A stretch of 64,000 nt of DNA from Pyrinomonas methylaliphatogenes (GTDB taxonomy: Bacteria > Acidobacteriota > Blastocatellia > Pyrinomonadales > Pyrinomonadaceae). The DNA lies in NCBI RefSeq assembly GCF_000820845.2, contig NZ_CBXV010000005.1, positions 204,956-268,955 of the forward strand, given 5' to 3'. This document shows positions 53,641 through 62,431 of this stretch, piece after piece; position 1 is the first letter of the stretch; each line of letters starts with the position of its first letter. The notes under the pieces were generated by a model that worked only from the letters and a program-made list of their open reading frames with translations, did not search any database and was not told where the DNA came from. Both the position numbers and the translations under genes were made by a program.

Positions 53641-54021
53641 ATGAGTTTAACCAAATCGTTCCTCGTCGTCGATGATTCAGCCACCATGCGCATGTTGATC
53701 ACCATGACGCTCAAGCAGTTGGGCTGTTCGAATATCGTCGCCGCGCCAAACGGGCGTGTGGCCCTCGAAAAGCTCGCCTCATCTCCGGTGGATGTCGTCT
53801 TAACCGACATAGATATGCCGGAGATGAACGGATTCGAATTCATCTCCGAAGCGCGGCAGCGCTACGCGGATTTGCCGATCCTGATCCTCTCGGCCCACGG
53901 CGACGAGGAGACGCGCGATCGCGGATTGAAACTCGGCGCGAACGGATACCTGACTAAGCCGCTCTCGAGCGCGAAGCTGATCGAAGCGCTCGAGCGGCTC
54001 TTCCCCGATCTGGAGTTGTAG
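53641..54021 (+). CDS. CheY-like response regulator
   Basis: 126 residues, a single receiver domain from the ATG at 53641 (AGGAGAAGAGGTG upstream). Phosphorylation residues are intact: Asp11/Asp12 (VVDDSATMR), Asp56 (LTDIDMPEMNG), Ser84 and Lys106 (LTKPLSSAK). The sequence DSATMR is common in CheY proteins. It may control the flagellar switch, but no histidine kinase lies in the window. It follows the GAF gene by 45 bp and is convergent with the HDOD gene. Confidence 0.9.
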   Translation: MSLTKSFLVVDDSATMRMLITMTLKQLGCSNIVAAPNGRVALEKLASSPVDVVLTDIDMPEMNGFEFISEARQRYADLPILILSAHGDEETRDRGLKLGANGYLTKPLSSAKLIEALERLFPDLEL

Positions 54022-54059
54022 GATTTGGCGCGGCGGATTATCAGGTGTTGGGCCGATAA

Positions 54060-54899
54060 TCAAGAAAAGACGGCGATCATCTCGCGCAGGGAGGTCGAAG
54101 ACTTTTCCCACAAGGCGCGCAGCTGAGGCCCATCGAGCCGTAGCGCGCGCGCCGATTCAGAACGGACGACCTCCTCCTCCTCGATCTTCCGCAACCCTAT
54201 CCCGGAAGCATTGGCAATCCCATCGGCGACGTTGACGACGCGGGCCATGAAGATCGATTGGTCCACATGGCCTGGACGCTGATGATGGTAGATCGCGTAG
54301 GCGATCTCTTCCGGCAGTTCCCAATGTCGCGCGACGAGCGCGCCGATCTGCGCGTGCGTGTAGCCGTAGATCTCTTCTTCGCGGGTGAGCAGATCTCTGC
54401 CGTCATCCGTTTCGACAAGTTGCAGGTAGAGCAGCGCATCATGGCGGATGAGCAGCAGCTTCCCGATGTCGTGCAGCAATCCACAGAGGAAGGCCTCTTC
54501 GCTGCCGCGCATGCCGAGCGCCGAACTGATCTCGCGGGCCATCAGAGCGACGACGACCGAATGCTCCCACAGGACCTTTTCGAGCGGCGAGCGCTCTTTG
54601 CGCCTGAAGGCCTCGCTGGCGATCGACGCGATGACCATCTGATAGATCACGCGATGGCCGAGCGCGCCTACGGCCATCGGCAGTGAAGTGATGCGCCGCA
54701 ATGGGGCGTAAAGCGGCGAGTTGGCGACGCGCAGGATGCGCGCGGCGAGCGCCGGATCGCAGCCGATGGCGTCGGCGATGGCGCGGGTCGAGACGTTCGC
54801 ATCTTGGGCCAGAGTGGCCACGCGCATCGCGGCGTTCGGCAACGGCGGAATCTCGGTGCTGATCAGCGAATGGATGTCGATCTGTGTCGTTGCGCCCAT
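54060..54899 (-). CDS. HDOD-domain protein under a sigma-28 promoter
   Basis: 279 residues from the ATG at 54897-54899. The HDOD domain covers residues about 15-215 (IPPLPNAAMRVATLAQDANV; LLHDIGKLLLIRHDA). The HD pair of the GLLHDIGK motif is kept, whereas many HDOD proteins have lost catalytic residues, so activity cannot be excluded. A C-terminal helical tail of about 60 residues has no known fold. HDOD proteins often act in signalling and motility. An exact sigma-28 consensus lies upstream at 55014-55040, and the CheY-like gene is convergent with it. Confidence 0.88.
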   Translation of the reverse strand: MGATTQIDIHSLISTEIPPLPNAAMRVATLAQDANVSTRAIADAIGCDPALAARILRVANSPLYAPLRRITSLPMAVGALGHRVIYQMVIASIASEAFRRKERSPLEKVLWEHSVVVALMAREISSALGMRGSEEAFLCGLLHDIGKLLLIRHDALLYLQLVETDDGRDLLTREEEIYGYTHAQIGALVARHWELPEEIAYAIYHHQRPGHVDQSIFMARVVNVADGIANASGIGLRKIEEEEVVRSESARALRLDGPQLRALWEKSSTSLREMIAVFS

Positions 54900-55013
54900 C
54901 TTTAGCAAGAGCTGCTCGGTCCTATTCGCGATGGCAAGAAATAGACGCTCGCGGTCAAGTTTTTGGCAGTGGAAGCGCCAGCCGGACGACTCCGGCGCAA
55001 CGCCTCGACCTTT

Positions 55014-55040
55014 TTATCGGCAAAAAAGCGCGAAACTTTA
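55014..55040 (-). promoter_or_regulatory. Sigma-28 (FliA) promoter for the HDOD gene
   Basis: On the minus strand the sequence is TAAAGTTT-N11-GCCGATAA, an exact match to the enterobacterial sigma-28 consensus including the spacer length. The predicted start near 55007 is about 108 nt upstream of the HDOD ATG. FliA is encoded at 59649-60455. Confidence 0.8.
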
Positions 55041-55063
55041 ACCTGCCGGAGGGCGAAGCTTGC

Positions 55064-55077
55064 GGCACTCGATTTGC
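55064..55077 (+). promoter_or_regulatory. Candidate sigma-54 promoter for flhA
   Basis: CGGCACTCGATTTGCC has the GGCAC and TTGC elements with GG and GC 10 bp apart. The predicted start at about 55089 leaves a leader of roughly 73 nt before flhA. It partly shares the divergent intergenic space with the sigma-28 promoter on the other strand. Confidence 0.6.
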
Positions 55078-55161
55078 CCTACTCGGTGCGGCCAGCCCCT
55101 TGCGGGGTAGGATCTTGCGCGAAGAAGCGCGTCCTTAGAATCTCGGGAAGGTTCGACCGAC

Positions 55162-57234
55162 TTGGCCACCGCTGCGACAAGCATCGTCTCTTCAGCCAGC
55201 CGCCACGCGCACTTGGCCGTCCCATTGGGCGCGGTGGTCATCCTGCTGGTCCTGCTCGTCCCGCTGCCGCCGCTTCTGCTCGACATACTGCTGAGTTTCA
55301 ATCTGATGCTTTCGGTCGTCGTGCTGTTGGTGGCGATGTACACGACCGAGCCGGTCAAGTTCACTTCATTCCCGAACCTCCTGCTGCTGACCACGCTCTA
55401 TCGTCTGGCTCTCAACGTCGCCACTTCGCGCTTGATTCTGACGCGCGGCGAAGCTGGCGAGTATGCCGCGGGCACCGTCATCCGCGCCTTCGGCGAATTC
55501 GTCATCGGCGGCAATACGGTCGTCGGCGTGGTCATCTTCCTGATCTTGCTGGCGATTCAATTCGTCGTCGTCAACCACGGCGCCGTCCGTTCGTCCGAGG
55601 TGACGGCGCGTTTTACGCTCGATGCCATGCCCGGCAAGCAGATGGCCGTCGATGCGGATCTCTCTGCGGGCATCATCGACGAACACGAAGCGCGGCGGCG
55701 GCGCCAAGAGATCGCGCAGGCGGCAGAGTTTCACGGGGCGATGGATGGGGCCGTGCGTTTTACGCAGCGCGATGCGGTCGCCTCGATTCTAATCGTCTTC
55801 ATCAATATCGTTGCCGGATTCACCATCGGCGTGGTCCAGCATGGCATGGAGCTAAGCGATGCGCTGCGCACCTATACGATCTTGACCGTTGGCGATGGCG
55901 TGGCCGCGGCAGTCCCGTCGCTTTTCATCTCGGTCGCGGCGGCCATCATCACCACGCGCGCGGCAAGCGAAGCGAGCATCGGCGAAGAGGTTTCGGTCCA
56001 ACTGCTCTCCAATCCGCGTCCGCTCTTCATCGCCGCGGTGGTCCTGGCCCTGTTGAGTTTGCTTCCCGGCATGCCGCACTTCGCTTTCTTGCTTTTAGCC
56101 GCGAGCACGGCCATCGCTGGCTATCTTTCGCGTCAGCATCTTGTGCAGAAGCGGACTGTCGAACAGACAGAGGCGCTCGAGAAGAAACAGGCGACAAGCG
56201 AGCAGACGGAGAAGATCGAAAGCGCGCTCAAGCTCGATACGCTGGCTTTGGAAGTTGGGTACGGATTGATCCCATTGGTGAGTTCTGGCGATCAGTTCCT
56301 CGCGCGTGTGCGCGAGGTGCGGCGGCAGATCGCGCATGATCTCGGCATCATCGTGCCGCCGGTCCACGTCACCGACAATCTCCAGCTCGCGCCGCGCGAG
56401 TATGCCATCCTGCTGCGTGGCGTGCGCGTGGCGCGCGGAGAGGTTCATCCCGAAGGTTTCTTGGCGATCGATCCGGGCGTGGTGCGCGAGAAGATCGATG
56501 GCATTCCGACGACCGATCCGGCCTTCGGGATGCCCGCCGTGTGGATCCGCCGCGAAGGCGACCGCGAACGCGCGCTCGCCGCCGGATACACGGTGGTCGA
56601 TCCGACGACGGTCATCTGCACGCATCTGTCGGAGGTGATCAAACGGCACGCTCCGGAACTCCTCGGGCGACAGGAGACGCGCGCGTTGCTCGACATCTTA
56701 GCCGAAACTCATCCGAAGACGGTCGAAGAGGCGACGCCGAAGGTTTTGAGTTTGGGCGAAGTGCAGCGCGTGTTGCAGAACCTCTTGCGCGAGCGCGTGC
56801 CGATCAGAGACCTCGCCACCATCCTCGAAGCGATCACCGACGCCGGAAGCGTGACGCGAGATGTCAACGCCTTGACGGAAGCGGCGCGGGCGGCGTTGGC
56901 GCGGACCATCTCGGCGAGTCTGGCGAACGAGAACGGCGAACTCGCCGTCCTGACGCTCGATCCGGCGCTCGAGCGGCAATTCGCCGAGCGTTTGGGATTG
57001 CACGGCGGGACGCCGGCCCAGGCGGTCGATCCCGATTTCGGGCGCCTGATCCTCGAGAAGATAGAAGCGGCGGTCCAGGCGGCGGTGCTGCAACAACCGG
57101 TCCTGCTCTGCTCGGCAGCGGTGCGTCCGCATCTGCGCCGCCTTACGGAACGCTTCTTGCCAGATCTTGCGGTGATCTCGCACAACGAGATCGCGCCGGA
57201 CGTGCGAATCGTCTCATTGGGCACAGTCGGTTGA
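55162..57234 (+). CDS. flhA: Flagellar export membrane protein FlhA
   Basis: 690 residues starting at a TTG, preceded by GGGAAGG; no ATG fits the family start. Eight membrane segments (VILLVLLVPLPPLLLDILLS) are followed by the cytoplasmic docking domain. The FHIPEP-family signature is present (RLALNVATSRLILTRGEAGE). It is the main export-gate protein and binds substrate chaperones. First gene of the plus-strand flagellar operon. Confidence 0.95.
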   Translation: MATAATSIVSSASRHAHLAVPLGAVVILLVLLVPLPPLLLDILLSFNLMLSVVVLLVAMYTTEPVKFTSFPNLLLLTTLYRLALNVATSRLILTRGEAGEYAAGTVIRAFGEFVIGGNTVVGVVIFLILLAIQFVVVNHGAVRSSEVTARFTLDAMPGKQMAVDADLSAGIIDEHEARRRRQEIAQAAEFHGAMDGAVRFTQRDAVASILIVFINIVAGFTIGVVQHGMELSDALRTYTILTVGDGVAAAVPSLFISVAAAIITTRAASEASIGEEVSVQLLSNPRPLFIAAVVLALLSLLPGMPHFAFLLLAASTAIAGYLSRQHLVQKRTVEQTEALEKKQATSEQTEKIESALKLDTLALEVGYGLIPLVSSGDQFLARVREVRRQIAHDLGIIVPPVHVTDNLQLAPREYAILLRGVRVARGEVHPEGFLAIDPGVVREKIDGIPTTDPAFGMPAVWIRREGDRERALAAGYTVVDPTTVICTHLSEVIKRHAPELLGRQETRALLDILAETHPKTVEEATPKVLSLGEVQRVLQNLLRERVPIRDLATILEAITDAGSVTRDVNALTEAARAALARTISASLANENGELAVLTLDPALERQFAERLGLHGGTPAQAVDPDFGRLILEKIEAAVQAAVLQQPVLLCSAAVRPHLRRLTERFLPDLAVISHNEIAPDVRIVSLGTVG

Positions 57235-57275
57235 GTTAGATCCAAAATCTTTCCGCCTCTTTCTCGAAGGAGACC

Positions 57276-58736
57276 ATGACTATCAGATGTTATCGCGCAG
57301 CCACGATGCGCGAAGCCCTCGAAAAGATAAAGAGCGAACTCGGCGAAGACGCTCTGGTGCTCGATACCCGCCGCGTTCGCGCGCGAAGCTGGTTCGGTTT
57401 CGGCGGACGCGAGATGGTCGAGGTGCGCGTCGCGGAGCCCAAAGCCTCAAAGCGCGACGAGCGCGAGCGCAATAAGAGATCCTATTACGTCGAGCGCGAA
57501 GGCTTGCGTTTGCTGGACGATTCGCCAGCGATGCCGTCGTCGGCGGCCTCGGAAAAGAAGGCGACCGATGAGCTGCCGAGCGAACCCGTGCGATCCGAGC
57601 AGCCCAAGCGCGAGGCGCGATCGAATCGCGGACCAGCGCTCGATCTCGGTGACCTGCTTCGCGCCAAATCGGAGCTAGAGATCGGCGCTGAACGCGCGCG
57701 AAAGTCGAACGGCGACGCGACATCTTCCGCCTCCGCCGAGAGGACGCAGGCGGGCGAACCGGAGCGACAGAACGGGATGACGCGCTCCGCTCTGACGGCT
57801 GAGCTCGAACGCTTGCGCGCCGAACTGCGCGAGGTGAAGTTCGCGCTCGGCGCCTTCGCCGCGCGCGCCGATGGCCGGTCGTTCGGCGATCACGAGATGC
57901 GCCTCGCGGCGGATGAAGAGCCTCTGGATCCGCCATTCTATGAGGCCTACCTCGAATTGACGGCGATCGGGCTGACGCCCGAGTACGCGCGCCGCGTGAT
58001 GCGTGCGGCGCTGGCGTTGAACCTCACCGAGGCGGGCGGCGAGATCGCCGATCTGACGCGCTCGGCGCTCGTCTACACGCTCAACTCGGTGGTCCAGTTC
58101 GCCAGCGATCCTTTGGCCCAAGGAGAGGAAGATTCGCCGGTGGTCGCCTTCATCGGCCCGACGGGGGTGGGTAAGACGACGACGATCGCCAAACTGGCTG
58201 CGCGCGTCGCTTTGCGCGCCCGACGGCGCGTCGAACTCATCACGCTCGACACCTATCGCATCGCCGCCGTCGAGCAGTTGAAGACCTACGCGGAGATCAT
58301 CGGCTCAGGGTTCCACGTCGCGCATTCGACGATCGAGCTTGATGCGCTCATCCGGCGACGCGCGCGCGGAGCCGTATGCATCATCGATACCGTGGGCCGT
58401 AGCCCGCACGATCTGGCCGATCAGATGGAGCTGGCCGATTACTTGCGCGCAAACGATGAGATCATCAAGTGTCTGGTCCTGCAGGCGACGATGCATCCTG
58501 TGGACGCGCTCGCTGCGGCGAAGAAGTTCGCGCTCTACGGGGCGAATCGGCTGGCGCTCACGAAGCTCGACGAGACTTCGCGCCCCGGGGCGGCGGCGGT
58601 CGTCGCCGCCGACGCGCGCGTGCCACTCACCTATCTCTGTGCGGGGCAGCGTGTTCCCGAAGATCTCGAACAGGCGAGCGCGGAATCATTCGCTTTGCGC
58701 ATCTTACGCGCCGGTTTCGGCAAGGAGGGAAGATGA
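57276..58736 (+). CDS. flhF: Flagellar SRP-type GTPase FlhF
   Basis: 486 residues. N-terminal B domain (YRAATMREALEKIKSELGED), a long acidic and basic linker (about 60-220), then the N and G domains. G1 is GPTGVGKTTTIAKLAAR (from about residue 294); TLDTYRIAAVEQLKTYAEI and TKLDETSRPG (G4) follow. The DTVGRSP motif replaces the usual DTAGRS. FlhF sets the place and number of flagella together with FlhG, encoded next and overlapping by four bases. Confidence 0.94.
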   Translation: MTIRCYRAATMREALEKIKSELGEDALVLDTRRVRARSWFGFGGREMVEVRVAEPKASKRDERERNKRSYYVEREGLRLLDDSPAMPSSAASEKKATDELPSEPVRSEQPKREARSNRGPALDLGDLLRAKSELEIGAERARKSNGDATSSASAERTQAGEPERQNGMTRSALTAELERLRAELREVKFALGAFAARADGRSFGDHEMRLAADEEPLDPPFYEAYLELTAIGLTPEYARRVMRAALALNLTEAGGEIADLTRSALVYTLNSVVQFASDPLAQGEEDSPVVAFIGPTGVGKTTTIAKLAARVALRARRRVELITLDTYRIAAVEQLKTYAEIIGSGFHVAHSTIELDALIRRRARGAVCIIDTVGRSPHDLADQMELADYLRANDEIIKCLVLQATMHPVDALAAAKKFALYGANRLALTKLDETSRPGAAAVVAADARVPLTYLCAGQRVPEDLEQASAESFALRILRAGFGKEGR

Positions 58737-59644
58737 GGGATCAAGCAGCCACGCTCCGCTTGCTTTCAGCCTTGCGTGCTTATGGCGCGCCTTCATCGAA
58801 GAGAAACTATATGAACGCGGAAAGGTTCAGCGAACGAGATTTCAAAGCTTACACGTTGGCGGTCACCGGAGGCAAAGGGGGAGTCGGCAAATCGAACGTC
58901 GCCGTCAATCTTTCGCTCGCCTTGGCTTCGCTCGGTCGGCGCGTTTCGCTGCTCGATGCGGATCTCGCGCTCGCCAATGCGGATGTCCTATGCGGTTTGA
59001 ATCTGCGCAACCACCTGGGCCATGTGCTCTCTGGCGAACGCGCGCTCGAAGAGGTCGTCGTCGAGATCGCGCCGAACGTGCGTTTGATCCCGGGCGGTAG
59101 CGGGCTCGATGAACTGGCCGATCTTTCGCGCGCGCAGGTGATCCGGCTCATCGCCGAGTTGCGCGCGATGGAGGCGCAATCGGATTACATGGTCGTCGAC
59201 ACTCCGGCGGGGATCGCAAGCAACGTCATCGGCATCTTGCGCGCGTCGCATGAGGTGCTGATCGTGACGACGCCGGAGCCGACGGCGGTCGTCGATGCCT
59301 ATGCGACGCTCAAAATGTTGCACAAACATGCGCCGGAGAAATCGGCCTCGATCATCGTCAACGACACGATCGGCGTCGGCGATGCCGAGCGCGTTTTCCG
59401 CCAACTGCGCGCCGCCGCCGAACAGTTCCTCAAGTGTCAAGTCGAGTTCCTCGGCGGCGTGCCGCACGACCCGGAGTTGGTCGAGGCCGTGTGCGCGCAA
59501 ACGCCCGTCATCGACTATGCGCCGGAGGCGCCGTCGAGCCGCGCCTTCCGCCTGATCGCTAAACGACTGGACCAGCGACGGGCGACGCGCCTCATGAGCG
59601 GCGTGCCAGGTTTCTGGCATCTGTTCAGCGAAGAGCGAAGTTGA
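58733..59644 (+). CDS. flhG: Flagellar number regulator FlhG (FleN/YlxH), MinD-like ATPase
   Basis: 303 residues from the ATG at 58733, which overlaps the flhF stop (ATGA) and follows GGAGGGA. The deviant Walker A is GGKGGVGKS (residues 45-53); LLDADLALANADVL and VVDTPAGIASNVIG follow. An N-terminal extension of about 40 residues holds a DQAATLR segment like the DQAxxLR motif that stimulates FlhF GTPase activity. It limits flagellar number in other bacteria. Confidence 0.92.
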   Translation: MRDQAATLRLLSALRAYGAPSSKRNYMNAERFSERDFKAYTLAVTGGKGGVGKSNVAVNLSLALASLGRRVSLLDADLALANADVLCGLNLRNHLGHVLSGERALEEVVVEIAPNVRLIPGGSGLDELADLSRAQVIRLIAELRAMEAQSDYMVVDTPAGIASNVIGILRASHEVLIVTTPEPTAVVDAYATLKMLHKHAPEKSASIIVNDTIGVGDAERVFRQLRAAAEQFLKCQVEFLGGVPHDPELVEAVCAQTPVIDYAPEAPSSRAFRLIAKRLDQRRATRLMSGVPGFWHLFSEERS

Positions 59645-59648
59645 GAGG

Positions 59649-60455
59649 ATGTCGGCTTCACAGACACTGGTGGCGTCGGATCTGCGCAGTATGCGGGGCA
59701 TTGGCTCACCGCGCCGCGCCGCCCATTGGATCGCGCCGAAGAGATCAATGAATCCCGATCGTAACGCTTTAATCGAAGAACATCTCGCGCAGGTCAAGTT
59801 CATCGCCGAACGGTTGGCCGCTAAGCTGCCGCCTTCCGTCCAGGCCGACGATCTGATCGGCGCCGGGGTCATGGGATTGATCGACGCGGCGGAGAAGTTC
59901 GATCCTGCGCGCGGCGTACAGTTTAAGACCTACGCCGAGATGCGCGTGCGCGGCGCGATGCTCGATCACTTGCGCGAGATGGATTGGGCGCCGCGTCCGC
60001 TCCGCCAACGCGCCCGTCAGCTCGAAACCGTCTATCGTGAGATCGAGCAGGCGCACGGGCGTCCGGCGACAGAAGAGGAGGTCGCTGCGGCGCTCAATAT
60101 CTCGCTCGAGGAGCTGCACGCGTTATTCGCCGAGCTTCGTGCGCTCAACATCACGGACGCGGAGAGCAGAGAGGAGGATGGGACCGTTCGCCTCGCGCCC
60201 GTAGATGCGACGAACAATCCGTTTGCCCTTTACCAGCGACAAGAGGCGCGCCAGCGTTTGGCCGAAGCGATCGAAAGGCTCCCCGTTCGCGAGCGCCAAG
60301 TCATCGCGCTTTACTACTTGGAGGAGTTGACGATGAAGGAGATCGGCGCGGTGCTCGGCGTGACCGAGTCGCGCGTCTCGCAGATACACACGCAAGCGGT
60401 GCTGCGTCTGCGCGCGATGCTCGAACCTGTGCGCGACGCCTTCGTTTCGACCTAA
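59649..60455 (+). CDS. fliA: RNA polymerase sigma-28 factor FliA
   Basis: 268 residues from the ATG at 59649; an ATG at 59748 (MNPDRNALIEEHL) gives a 235-residue protein closer to the usual FliA size. Sigma regions 2 (DDLIGAGVMGLIDAAEKFDP, FKTYAEMRVRGAMLDHLREM), 3 and 4 (LPVRERQVIALYYLEELTMK, LGVTESRVSQIHTQAV) are complete. The product should recognise the promoter at 55014-55040 and similar sites. It is encoded in the flhA operon. Confidence 0.93.
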   Translation: MSASQTLVASDLRSMRGIGSPRRAAHWIAPKRSMNPDRNALIEEHLAQVKFIAERLAAKLPPSVQADDLIGAGVMGLIDAAEKFDPARGVQFKTYAEMRVRGAMLDHLREMDWAPRPLRQRARQLETVYREIEQAHGRPATEEEVAAALNISLEELHALFAELRALNITDAESREEDGTVRLAPVDATNNPFALYQRQEARQRLAEAIERLPVRERQVIALYYLEELTMKEIGAVLGVTESRVSQIHTQAVLRLRAMLEPVRDAFVST

Positions 60456-60501
60456 CTTCCGCTTGACTCGAATCGAAGATCCGGAGCGAGAGTTTTCGCC
60501 C

Positions 60502-61524
60502 ATGCATCCGAACGAGATCGTCACCAAAGAGGAGATGTCGGCGTTGCTCGGCACGACGCCCGAAGTCGGCGCCAGCGACAAACGTCCGCGGGTCGTGCCG
60601 TACAACTTTCGTCGGCCCGACCGCCTCTCCAAAGAGCAGGTCCGCTCGCTCTATTTGCTTCACGACCTTTTCTCGAACAGCCTATCGTCGAGCGTCCCGG
60701 TCTTTTTGCGAACCATTTCGGAAGTGACGCTCTTATCGGTCGAGCAGCAGGCCTACGTCGAATATCTCTACGGCCTTCCCGATCCGACGGCCATCTTCAC
60801 GCTCTCGATGTCGCCGTTGCAGGGCGTGGCCGTCATCGAGATCAATCCCTCGATCGCTTTCCCCATCATCGACAGGATGTTGGGCGGACCGGGGTTGCCG
60901 CTCAGCGAACAACGGGCGGTGACGGAGATCGAGCAGAAGATCTTGGAAGGTTTCCTGAAGCTCGTCACCGATGATCTGCGCGAGGCGTGGAGGCCGCTCG
61001 TCGAGTTGGATCTGCAGATCGTCGGGCGCGAGACGCGACCGCAGATGTTGCAGATCGTCGCGCCGAACGAAGTCGTCCTTTCGATAATCTTCCACATGCA
61101 GATCGGCGAAGCGCGCGGACACATGAGCCTCTGCATCCCGGCGGTGACTTTGGAACCGATCGTCCAGAAGTTCAATCGCTCGCTCTACGCGCGCAACCGC
61201 GAGATCCCGCCGGAACAGACGCGCGCGTTGCTCGACACGCTCGCGCAAGTCGCCTTCCCGATCGCCGCCGAAGCGCGCGGAACCAAAGTCTCGATGGAAG
61301 ACCTGCTGCGAATCGCGCCCGGCGACATCCTCAAACTGGACCACCCCGTTGATCGCCCGATCGAGGTGAGCGTCGGCGGGGCGGTGAAGTTCTATGCCGA
61401 TTTGATCGCTCACAGAGGGCGCAAGGCGATCCATCTGCGCGCGCGCGTCTGTGACGAATCGTCGGCGGCACAGACGGGCGCAATCGCGCCGGAGGCGGAA
61501 GAGGCCGTTTCGACGGCTCGCTAA
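60502..61524 (+). CDS. fliM: Flagellar switch protein FliM
   Basis: 340 residues from the ATG at 60502; an earlier TTG at 60463 is possible. The N-terminal EIVTKEEMSALLG resembles the CheY-binding helix region of FliM. The FliM core (PYNFRRPDRLSKEQVRSLYL), the GGXG-like MLGGPGLPLSE and the C-terminal SpoA domain (VSMEDLLRIAPGDILKLDHP) are present. C-ring subunit that binds FliN and phospho-CheY. Confidence 0.95.
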   Translation: MHPNEIVTKEEMSALLGTTPEVGASDKRPRVVPYNFRRPDRLSKEQVRSLYLLHDLFSNSLSSSVPVFLRTISEVTLLSVEQQAYVEYLYGLPDPTAIFTLSMSPLQGVAVIEINPSIAFPIIDRMLGGPGLPLSEQRAVTEIEQKILEGFLKLVTDDLREAWRPLVELDLQIVGRETRPQMLQIVAPNEVVLSIIFHMQIGEARGHMSLCIPAVTLEPIVQKFNRSLYARNREIPPEQTRALLDTLAQVAFPIAAEARGTKVSMEDLLRIAPGDILKLDHPVDRPIEVSVGGAVKFYADLIAHRGRKAIHLRARVCDESSAAQTGAIAPEAEEAVSTAR

Positions 61525-61554
61525 TTCGCTACTCGTTCGATCCAACAGGAGCTT

Positions 61555-62418
61555 ATGACGGAGAACTTTTCGCGACGTTTCATCGAAAACTTTACGGCCG
61601 TTTGGGGGGAAGTCGCGCCGAAGATCCTCGAACGCCCTTCCTCTCTGACATCGCTCTCGTTGCGCGAGGTCACAGGGGATCAGATCGGTAGCGCGTTGGC
61701 CGTCGCGGCGACATGGTCGGCGGCTTATGTGGCCGAATGCCGCGGCGCGCATGGCGGCATCGTCCTGCTCCTCTTCAAGCTCGAGGATGATGCGACGTTG
61801 AATCGATTGGCGAAGGTCGAAAGCGATGGCGGGATGAAACCCGGCACGCGCGCGTTGGCCGCGGCGATCTTCGCCGCCGTCGCGCAAGTCGCTTCAGATG
61901 AGGGCGAGTTCTCGATCGGCGAAGTCGCCCATCTCGATCTTACGATCGACGAGGCGCGCCTTAAAGCGATGGTCGGCGATCAACTGTGGGTCGGAACCTT
62001 CGCCTTGGTCGTAGAAGGCGAGCTCGATACGCAGGCGTTGCTCATCTATGCTCCACAAGGTTCGCTGAAGCCGATCGATGATCTGACCGCGCAGCGGGGC
62101 TTTGCGGCGCAGGCCGCGCAGACGGCCTCGCGCCTTTCGGGAGCGCGTCCGACATCGGCGCGCAATATCGAACGATTACTCGATGTCGAACTCGAAGTCG
62201 TCGTGCGCTTCGGCATGACGACGATGCCGTTGCGCGATGTCGTGCGCATGGGCGTCGGCACGATGGTCGAACTCAATCGCACAGTCGATGAGCCGGTCGA
62301 ACTGCTCGTCAATGGTCGCCCGCTTGCGCGCGGCGAAGTCGTCGTCGTCGATGGCTATTACGGGATACGCATTACGGAGATAGGCGCGCCGACCGATCGC
62401 GCGCTATCGGTCATCTGA
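61555..62418 (+). CDS. FliN/FliY-like switch protein (second SpoA protein)
   Basis: 287 residues. The C-terminal 80 residues are a SpoA domain (LLDVELEVVVRFGMTTMPLR, then RPLARGEVVVVDGYYGIRIT). The N-terminal part may be a CheC/FliM-like domain but is divergent (GSALAVAATWSAAYVAECRG). FliY-type proteins in other bacteria act in the C ring and as phosphatases of CheY-P; the catalytic residues of that activity are not recognised here. A short FliN is encoded at 39842-40171. Confidence 0.8.
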   Translation: MTENFSRRFIENFTAVWGEVAPKILERPSSLTSLSLREVTGDQIGSALAVAATWSAAYVAECRGAHGGIVLLLFKLEDDATLNRLAKVESDGGMKPGTRALAAAIFAAVAQVASDEGEFSIGEVAHLDLTIDEARLKAMVGDQLWVGTFALVVEGELDTQALLIYAPQGSLKPIDDLTAQRGFAAQAAQTASRLSGARPTSARNIERLLDVELEVVVRFGMTTMPLRDVVRMGVGTMVELNRTVDEPVELLVNGRPLARGEVVVVDGYYGIRITEIGAPTDRALSVI

Positions 62419-62431
62419 AGGAGACGAAGGG

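Noticed and set aside
54035..54055. GATTATC...GATAATC hairpin between the CheY-like and HDOD genes
   Set aside because: Stem of only 7 bp, A/T-rich, no T tract; too weak to call a terminator.
54963..56339. Long open frame (458 codons) overlapping flhA in another frame
   Set aside because: Its composition is Arg/Pro/Gly-rich nonsense, and flhA in the other frame is a clear family member. Such shadow frames are common in GC-rich DNA.
60733..61887. 384-codon frame antisense to fliM and the FliY-like gene
   Set aside because: No motif, Arg/Asp-rich composition, complete overlap with well-supported genes.
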